Shown here: positions 59,475-64,000 of the stretch, in pieces
How the letters are laid out: each line of letters starts with the position of its first letter
Numbering within the stretch: the stretch's first letter is position 1
NCBI GenBank assembly: GCA_036404435.1
Contig: DASWZN010000032.1
Coordinates: 186,001 to 250,000 of the forward strand
Reading direction: 5' to 3'
Length of the DNA stretch: 64,000 nucleotides
Source of the DNA: DASWZN01 sp036404435
GTDB lineage: Bacteria > Acidobacteriota > Terriglobia > Bryobacterales > Bryobacteraceae
Notes under the pieces: model-generated
What the model saw: the letters and a program-made list of their open reading frames with translations, nothing else
The model's database searches: none
What the model was told of the DNA's origin: nothing
Position numbers and translations under genes: made by a program

Positions 59475-61453
59475 TATGCGCACTCGGCCTGCTGGCCAGC
59501 CTCGCCGCGATGGCTGCGCCGCGGCTTTCGTTTTCCGTCGTCGGCGGGGATCCCGGCGGCTGGCCTCAGATCCTCTCCTCGCTGGGATTCCAACCGCTGG
59601 CGGGCGCGGGCGAGGCCGGCATTATTGTGCTGCGTCAGGGCGCCAAGGGCCGGGCGGCGGATTACCTGGCGCAGGCGGATGCGGGCGCGTTTCTCATCCT
59701 TGAGGGGCGGTCGGAGGTGGCCGAGTCGCTCGGTTTCCACGCCGGGGACCGGCGCGTGCACGTGCAGAGTGTCGAAGATGTGCGGCGGCCCGAGCTGCGT
59801 ATCGTTTGGGAGGAAGCGCTCGATCTGCCGGTATTCGAAGTCCCCGCCGGCGCACGCGTCTTTACGCGCGAGCGCTGGCAGAAAGCGCCGCTGGTTGCCG
59901 GAATGCGGCGCGGCGCGGGGGCCGTCCTCTGGGTCGCCGCGACGCCCGGCGCGCACGGATACGAGCGCCTGCCCTATCTGCCGCAGGCCCTCCGCGATCT
60001 CGGCCTCGAGCCGCCTTTGCAATCGCGCCGGCTGTGGGCCTTCTTCGACTCCGCCTACCGCAGCCGCGCCGACGCCGAGTATCTGGCCCGGCGCTGGCGG
60101 CGTTCCGGAATCGCCGCGCTCCAGGTTGCCGCCTGGCACAACTTCGAGCCGGACGCCGAGCGCGATGAGTACCTGCGCGGGCTGATCCGCGCCTGCCACC
60201 GCAACGCCATCTTGGTCTATGCCTGGCTCGAGCTGCCGCACGTCAGCGAGCGGTTCTGGCAGGATCATCCGGAGTGGCGCGAGAAGACCGCCGTGCTCCA
60301 GGACGCCGCGCTCGACTGGCGCAAGCTCATGAACCTGGCCGACCGCGACTGCTTCCGCGCCGCCGCCAGCGGGGTCCACGAACTGCTCGGCCGCTTCGAC
60401 TGGGACGGCGTCAACCTGGCCGAGCTGTATTTCGAGTCGCTCGAAGGGGCGGCCAATCCCTCGCGCTTCACGCCCATGAACGACGATGTGCGGCGCGAGT
60501 TTCGCGCGGTCAAGGGTTTCGATCCCATCGAGCTGTTCGCCCCCGCCAAGCCACCCGACGCCGCGCGCCTGCATGCCTTCCTCGATTACCGCGCCGGTCT
60601 CGCGGAGCGCCTGCAGGGGGAGTGGATGGACGCGGTCCGCCGCGACAAGCCCGACCTCGACATGGTCCTGACGCACATCGACGACCGGCTCGACACCGGC
60701 ATGCGCGACGCGCTCGGCGCGGATGCCGCTCGCGTCCTGCCGCAGCTCGAGCAGCGCGATTTCACGTTTGCGGTCGAGGATCCCGCCACGGTGTGGAACC
60801 TGGGGCCGCAACGCTACACCGAGATTGCGAAACGCTACCAGGCTCTCACCCGGCGCACGGACAAGCTGGCCGTGGACATCAACGTGGTGGAGCGCTACCA
60901 GGACGTCTATCCGACCAAGCAGCAGACCGGCACGGAGCTGTTCGAGCTGGTGGCGTCGGCGTCGCGCGCGTTCCCGCGCGTGATGCTGTACTTCGAGAAC
61001 TCCGTGCTGGCGCCCGATCTCCCGCTGCTCGCCGCCGCGGCCGCAAACGCGCGGATGGAGCAGGCCGGGCCGAGGCTGACCGTCGAATCCCCGCAGGGCG
61101 TCGGCGTGGTGTGGAAAGGCCCGGCGCGGGTCGACGGGCGCGTCTGGCCGGCCAGCGACGGCGAGGTGGTATGGCTGCCGGCGGGCGCGCACACGGTTGA
61201 GCCAGCGAAGACCGCGCCGCCCGCGCGCATTCTGGATTTCAACGGCAACCTGGAAAGCGCGTCCGCCACGGCGCACGGTCTCGAGTTCGGATATGTGGCG
61301 CCCTCGCGAGCGGTGGCCGCGCTCGACCGCAAGCCGCTCCGGCAGCAGATTGACGGCGCTCCGGCGCCGCTAGAGTTCGCGAACGCGGACGGTCCGCCCT
61401 TCGTGGTGATATTCCCCCGCGGCCAGCACCTGGTCGAACTGGAACTGGAATGA
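59471..61453 (+). CDS. Secreted glycoside-hydrolase-like (beta/alpha)8 protein
   Basis: I start at GTG 59471 because it yields a signal peptide (MLCALGLLASLAAMAAP); an internal ATG at 59510 is the alternative, and sequence further upstream is repeat. The product has 660 residues. The central region resembles polysaccharide-processing TIM barrels: WAFFDSAYRSRADAEYLARR near 190, ILVYAWLELPHVSERFWQDH near 245, FDWDGVNLAELYFESLEG near 305, and DLDMVLTHIDDRLDTGMRDA near 395. NLAELYF and AVEDPATVWNLGPQ may hold catalytic acids. The C-terminus is beta-rich. It follows the NfrA/PgaA-like gene on the same strand, suggesting hydrolysis of an exported polysaccharide, like PelA, PgaB or BcsZ. The family is not identified with certainty. 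Confidence 0.75.
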   Translation: MLCALGLLASLAAMAAPRLSFSVVGGDPGGWPQILSSLGFQPLAGAGEAGIIVLRQGAKGRAADYLAQADAGAFLILEGRSEVAESLGFHAGDRRVHVQSVEDVRRPELRIVWEEALDLPVFEVPAGARVFTRERWQKAPLVAGMRRGAGAVLWVAATPGAHGYERLPYLPQALRDLGLEPPLQSRRLWAFFDSAYRSRADAEYLARRWRRSGIAALQVAAWHNFEPDAERDEYLRGLIRACHRNAILVYAWLELPHVSERFWQDHPEWREKTAVLQDAALDWRKLMNLADRDCFRAAASGVHELLGRFDWDGVNLAELYFESLEGAANPSRFTPMNDDVRREFRAVKGFDPIELFAPAKPPDAARLHAFLDYRAGLAERLQGEWMDAVRRDKPDLDMVLTHIDDRLDTGMRDALGADAARVLPQLEQRDFTFAVEDPATVWNLGPQRYTEIAKRYQALTRRTDKLAVDINVVERYQDVYPTKQQTGTELFELVASASRAFPRVMLYFENSVLAPDLPLLAAAAANARMEQAGPRLTVESPQGVGVVWKGPARVDGRVWPASDGEVVWLPAGAHTVEPAKTAPPARILDFNGNLESASATAHGLEFGYVAPSRAVAALDRKPLRQQIDGAPAPLEFANADGPPFVVIFPRGQHLVELELE

Positions 61454-61501
61454 CATCACGACGGGCCGGCCGCCCGGGTTCGCGCTACAATCGGAGAGTA
61501 C

Positions 61502-61578
61502 GCGCCCGTAGCTCAGCTGGATAGAGCGCTTGCCTCCGGAGCAAGAGGTCGGGTGTTCGAATCACCCCGGGCGTACCA
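61502..61578 (+). tRNA. tRNA-Arg (anticodon CCG)
   Basis: This is a full cloverleaf of 77 nt. The acceptor GCGCCCG pairs with CGGGCGT (G-T at the first pair). The D-arm is GCTCAGCTGGATAGAGC. The anticodon stem CTTGC/GCAAG carries loop CTCCGGA, giving CCG. The variable loop is AGGTC. The T-arm is GGGTG-TTCGAAT-CACCC, then discriminator A and an encoded CCA. A TACAAT box at 61486-61491 lies just upstream. The tRNA 3' end shows no integrase or obvious attachment-site duplication nearby. Confidence 0.97.
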
Positions 61579-61675
61579 CACTTTTCTGTAACCTACAAGA
61601 AACCACCCCAATCACTGGAATCCGACTCGGGTCCAAACTACCTTCCTGTCCGATTCTGTGTCTGGGATGGTTGGT

Positions 61676-62179
61676 TTATCCGTTGCCAAGATAACCCCTG
61701 TCTTTTCCTACATCTGGGAGGTTGGGAGGATGGGAGGTTACCAGCCAGAAGGTGATTCCGAAGACGAGCCCGGTAAGCAGCAGGCAAACGCCCTGCCGCT
61801 CAGCGGCGATCACGAATCCTTCAAGAAACGTCTGGTCTTCAATCCACAACGGCTTTGGAGAAAGAGATGAAGTCCCGCACCCTATAACGAGTGCAGTTGC
61901 GGCACCAATCAGGGAAAAGTAAGTCAGGCCAAAACATTGCAGCCGACCATACCCGCGCACAGCCAAATACCATGGGAGAGCCATCAACACTAGTGCCGCA
62001 CCCATACCGCCAAAAAGCCAGAAGAAGATTGCAAAGCCGATATCGAACAAGACGCTCACACGCCCGTGGGGCCGCGTCAGCTCTAACCGAACCACGAACC
62101 AGACCAGATAGAAAACCGAGGCACTTGCGACGCTCGCTAAGTATCCAACTAGGCGATTCGCGGTACCCATGGCACCCAT
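61676..62179 (-). CDS. Hypothetical membrane protein with four helices
   Basis: From ATG 62177-62179 (MGAMGTANRLVGYLASVASA) the protein has 167 residues; another ATG at 62170 is also in frame. Four hydrophobic segments are visible: GYLASVASASVFYLVWFVVR, LFDIGFAIFFWLFGGMGAAL followed by VLMALPWYLAV, LTYFSLIGAATALVIG, and QGVCLLLTGLVFGITFWLVT. No family is recognised. Base composition is less GC-rich than that of neighbours. It lies between tRNA-Arg and the antitoxin remnant, in a stretch that looks like recently acquired or decaying DNA. The 263 bp upstream (62180-62442) contain nothing I can support. Confidence 0.6.
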   Translation of the reverse strand: MGAMGTANRLVGYLASVASASVFYLVWFVVRLELTRPHGRVSVLFDIGFAIFFWLFGGMGAALVLMALPWYLAVRGYGRLQCFGLTYFSLIGAATALVIGCGTSSLSPKPLWIEDQTFLEGFVIAAERQGVCLLLTGLVFGITFWLVTSHPPNLPDVGKDRGYLGNG

Positions 62180-62442
62180 AACCGTAACATGTTTCTGAAT
62201 GGCCTGCGCCACCTCCCTACGCCCCTGCCTACGCCACTTCCTTACGTCAGCGCCATACGCCACCACACTACGCCGGCGCCCCGTCATCGCTGCCTTCTGC
62301 ATCGCGCCCCGCGGCCCTGCGTCGTGCTGGGTTAATCGCCCACTTCCGCATCGTCCGCCGCAGCCCGCCCCGCCTCTTGGTGTGCGCTCTTTAACGTAAG
62401 CGTCCGCGGTGCCTGCGAAGCACCGAGGCGAAGTGCTTCACA

Positions 62443-62598
62443 TCAACGACCACGGCAACATGACCCTGTACGTGAAAACCTCGCGTGCGATGCACGAGGT
62501 CTGTGCGCAATCACCGCCAGAAGCACGCGTGCCGTCCCGTCCGGCTGTGTTCGGCGGTGCTCCCAGTTCCTCATCGTCTCCGGCGCGAATCCGAAGCG
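62443..62598 (-). pseudogene. Out-of-frame C-terminal half of a HigA-like helix-turn-helix antitoxin
   Basis: Fifty-one codons read RFGFAPETMRNWEHRRTQPD then GTARVLLAVIAHRPRA. This is the recognition-helix and tail region of an XRE-type antitoxin (family text AARFGFAxxTxRNWEQxRRxPDGxARxLL). The matching first part is found in another frame, fused to the HicB-like gene (RRLVASAKQALAWTRGEKVP). The middle of the HTH domain is missing, so a deletion plus frameshift has split the gene. The last codons (SHARFSRTGSCCRGR) no longer look native. Confidence 0.55.
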
Positions 62599-63146
62599 TG
62601 CGGCAGCATCGTCACTCTGACTCCCGGGACCTTCTCGCCTCTCGTCCAGGCGAGCGCCTGCTTCGCGCTGGCAACGAGCCGCCGCCCCGCCGCGGTGTGT
62701 TTCGAAAGTGGCCGCCGTTTCGTCACGATGTCCCGGATCTCGACGGATAGCTGCTTGCCCAGGGCGCGGAACGCGGCCTCCAATTGGTCCAGCCGCGAGC
62801 CGTGGCGCAGATCGAGCAAACGGTCCACCTGGGGAAGGTGACAGTTCAATCGTCTCGCCAGTTCGGTCTTGTTGATCCGCCCCACCCGCATCGCCGAATA
62901 GAGGGCCAGCTTCGCTTCCGTGAGCGCCGGGAGCGCGACATACGGTCCGCGCTTGAAGGGCGAAGGTTCGGGGATCGCCTGGCGATCCTCTATGTAACCC
63001 ATCAGGGCCGTTTCGAGGGCATCCGCGGCGCGGGCGAGGGCCTCCTCGCGGTCGTCTCCGAAAGTATGTGCCTCGGGCACATCCGGAAAGCCGGCCAGGA
63101 TTGTGCCGTTGGTATCGCGTTCCAGTTTGACGGGATATCGCAACAT
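62571..63146 (-). CDS. HicB-type antitoxin with C-terminal HTH, fused in frame to a broken second antitoxin
   Basis: This 191-residue protein starts MLRYPVKLERDTNGTILAGF, the HicB RNase-H-like partial fold. FPDVPEAHTFGDDREEALAR and ALMGYIEDRQAIPEP follow near 25-60. An XRE-like HTH comes next (GRINKTELARRLNCHLPQVD near 90), and the usual HicB end ALGKQLSVEIRD. Instead of stopping, the frame runs into TKRRPLSKHTAAGRRLVASA then KQALAWTRGEKVPGVRVT. That is the N-terminus of a HigA-like antitoxin, and it ends in SDSRRRR by frameshift. No HicA toxin is present on either side. DNA-binding may persist, since a perfect-looking operator lies 32 bp upstream of the ATG. Confidence 0.72.
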   Translation of the reverse strand: MLRYPVKLERDTNGTILAGFPDVPEAHTFGDDREEALARAADALETALMGYIEDRQAIPEPSPFKRGPYVALPALTEAKLALYSAMRVGRINKTELARRLNCHLPQVDRLLDLRHGSRLDQLEAAFRALGKQLSVEIRDIVTKRRPLSKHTAAGRRLVASAKQALAWTRGEKVPGVRVTMLPHASDSRRRR

Positions 63147-63177
63147 GGGTCGGCGCTCATCACCGAATCGAGCCTAC

Positions 63178-63209
63178 AACACATCTGTTTTGTTCGCAAC
63201 AGATATGTT
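63178..63209. promoter_or_regulatory. Inverted repeat, likely antitoxin operator
   Basis: AACACATCTGTT (63178-63189), 8-base spacer, AACAGATATGTT (63198-63209). Eleven of twelve arm positions pair. It is AT-rich against a GC-rich background and 32 bp upstream of the HicB-like start, the expected place for an autoregulatory site. Confidence 0.55.
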
Positions 63210-63281
63210 CTCGACCCGCCGAACGAGTCGATGCCGCGTTCGGACACGTTTCTGCCTGCCGCCGGCCAAGCGTCGCCATGA

Positions 63282-63313
63282 GTGGCGACGCGGCACGCTG
63301 AAGCGTGCGCCAC
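63282..63313. repeat. 32-bp dispersed hairpin repeat (GTGGCG...CGCCAC), copy 2
   Basis: GTGGCGACGCGGCACGCTGA continues AGCGTGCGCCAC. It differs from the copy at 26983-27014 by one base. The inner stem GCACGC-TGAA-GCGTGC is perfect. It lies one base beyond the GH127 stop. Confidence 0.92.
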
Positions 63314-63314
63314 A

Positions 63315-64000
63315 CTAAAGCACCGCCATCCAAGTTCGGTACCGCGACCGCGCGTCCCAGGTGTTGCCGGCGGAGGCGTAATCGCACAGCGCCACCTTGC
63401 CTCCCGCCGCCGCGAAGGCCATTTCGATGCCGGCTGGCGGCGTAACCGGCTTCAGATCGCCCGCGCCGAGCGACACGGGCTCGTCGATGGTCCCGCCCAG
63501 TCTGAGGTCGCGCGCCAGCGCCACCGGACCGCGGACGACGGCCAGGTACCTCCGGCCGACATCGGCAGTCGTCAAAATCCTGGGGCGAAGATCGAGGCTC
63601 AGGCGAACCTGGTCGCCCGCCTTCCAGCGCCTCTCGATGACGGCCCAACTCCCGGCCCGCACGCCGTCAACAGCGGCCCCGTTCACGCTGACCGAGGTCG
63701 TCTCGCTCCACTGCGGAACGCGCAGCCGCAGCGCGAAGGATTCGGCCTGCGCCGGCTCGATCCGGATGTGCACCTCGCCGGACGAAGGGTAGTCCGTCTT
63801 CATCTCCAGGCGGCACTGCCGCAACTTCCACACCCCGTCTGAATAAAAACTGACCACGGGGCCATCCGCGCCCATCATGACCGCGACTTCGGGCAGCAGC
63901 ATCATGCCCCGCGGCCCGTTCGCCACGCAGCAACTCAGCTCCATGCCGCACTGCCGCTCTCCCAGCTTGCGGACTCCCTCCAGCCAACTGTATTGAGCGA
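63315..64000 (-). CDS. GH127-family glycosidase (beta-L-arabinofuranosidase-like, DUF1680), 5' end cut by window edge
   Basis: The last 228 codons are visible, with coding sequence continuing to the window edge (AQYSWLEGVRKLGERQCGME before the first internal ATG). The diagnostic LSCCVANGPRGMMLLPEVAV holds the paired cysteines of GH127. In the HypBA1 prototype one is the nucleophile and both help bind zinc. The remaining beta-sandwich domains follow: YPSSGEVHIRIEPAQAESFA, LRLRVPQWSETTSVSVNG, and RYLAVVRGPVALARDLRLGG. Intact members have about 600-700 residues. They release L-arabinofuranose or related sugars from plant polymers, usually outside the cytoplasm. Neighbouring genes on its upstream side are not in the window. 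Confidence 0.9.
   Translation of the reverse strand, partial: AQYSWLEGVRKLGERQCGMELSCCVANGPRGMMLLPEVAVMMGADGPVVSFYSDGVWKLRQCRLEMKTDYPSSGEVHIRIEPAQAESFALRLRVPQWSETTSVSVNGAAVDGVRAGSWAVIERRWKAGDQVRLSLDLRPRILTTADVGRRYLAVVRGPVALARDLRLGGTIDEPVSLGAGDLKPVTPPAGIEMAFAAAGGKVALCDYASAGNTWDARSRYRTWMAVL

Noticed and set aside
61502..61675. tRNA-Arg as an integration site for a genomic island reaching the antitoxin remnant
   Set aside because: No direct repeat of the tRNA 3' end was found downstream within the window and no integrase is present, so the idea is unsupported.

Overview
The window comes from a GC-rich bacterial chromosome that looks like an acidobacterium of the Bryobacterales/Solibacter type. 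The clues are a long Duf-type ADOP permease with an N-terminal MacB-like start, a secreted sedolisin with Ig-like and repeat modules, many large tetratricopeptide (TPR) proteins, and several families of short palindromic dispersed repeats. Those repeats translate to the familiar spurious peptides (YARGSV-, HASACRVAT-like) of that group. This taxonomic call is inference from gene content, not a search result.

Layout. 1-8.4 kb: a partial quinol monooxygenase, a small GIY-YIG-like gene, an M2 metallopeptidase, then a glycan or peptide modification group (alpha-helical toroid-like protein, GT2-GT4 fusion, radical SAM/SPASM protein, aldo/keto reductase). 8.4-13.1 kb: an efflux-pump remnant and a secreted S53 peptidase. 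13.1-20 kb: housekeeping genes lepA, an enoyl-CoA hydratase, ribH, nusB, a lipoprotein, an orphan VapB antitoxin and a large TPR protein. 20-27 kb: ADOP permease, outer-membrane barrel, and a cyclase / glycosidase-like / sodium symporter operon. 27-34 kb: a long minus-strand run thpR-plsY-gpsA-ECF sigma-anti-sigma-DUF3106-hypothetical-recJ, with one unknown membrane gene downstream. 34-40 kb: arfB, a two-gene ABC exporter, mpg and a phosphomannomutase/phosphoglucomutase. 40-54.9 kb: a large surface-glycan locus (WsfD-like protein, methyltransferase, polyprenyl-phosphate GT2, epimerase, two tandem YfhO-like GT-C proteins, three PMT-like GT-C proteins, a small exported protein). 55-64 kb: a DksA/TraR-type regulator, pgeF, a lone nuoB, an NfrA/PgaA-like TPR protein paired with a secreted glycosidase-like protein, tRNA-Arg(CCG), a chimeric antitoxin remnant and the C-terminal half of a GH127 glycosidase.

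Two themes stand out. First, the 40-55 kb locus has the parts of a CsbB/YfhO-style lipid-linked sugar transfer system: a GT2 that would charge a polyprenyl carrier plus several GT-C transferases. One pair of these arose by tandem duplication and shows a strongly homogenised 3' third. Second, the window carries three broken type II toxin-antitoxin loci (VapBC, Phd/YefM, HicB plus a HigA-like helix-turn-helix protein). In all three the toxin is missing, and two of the breakpoints lie at or within a few bases of a dispersed palindromic repeat. No CRISPR array, rRNA, intact insertion sequence or prophage was seen.
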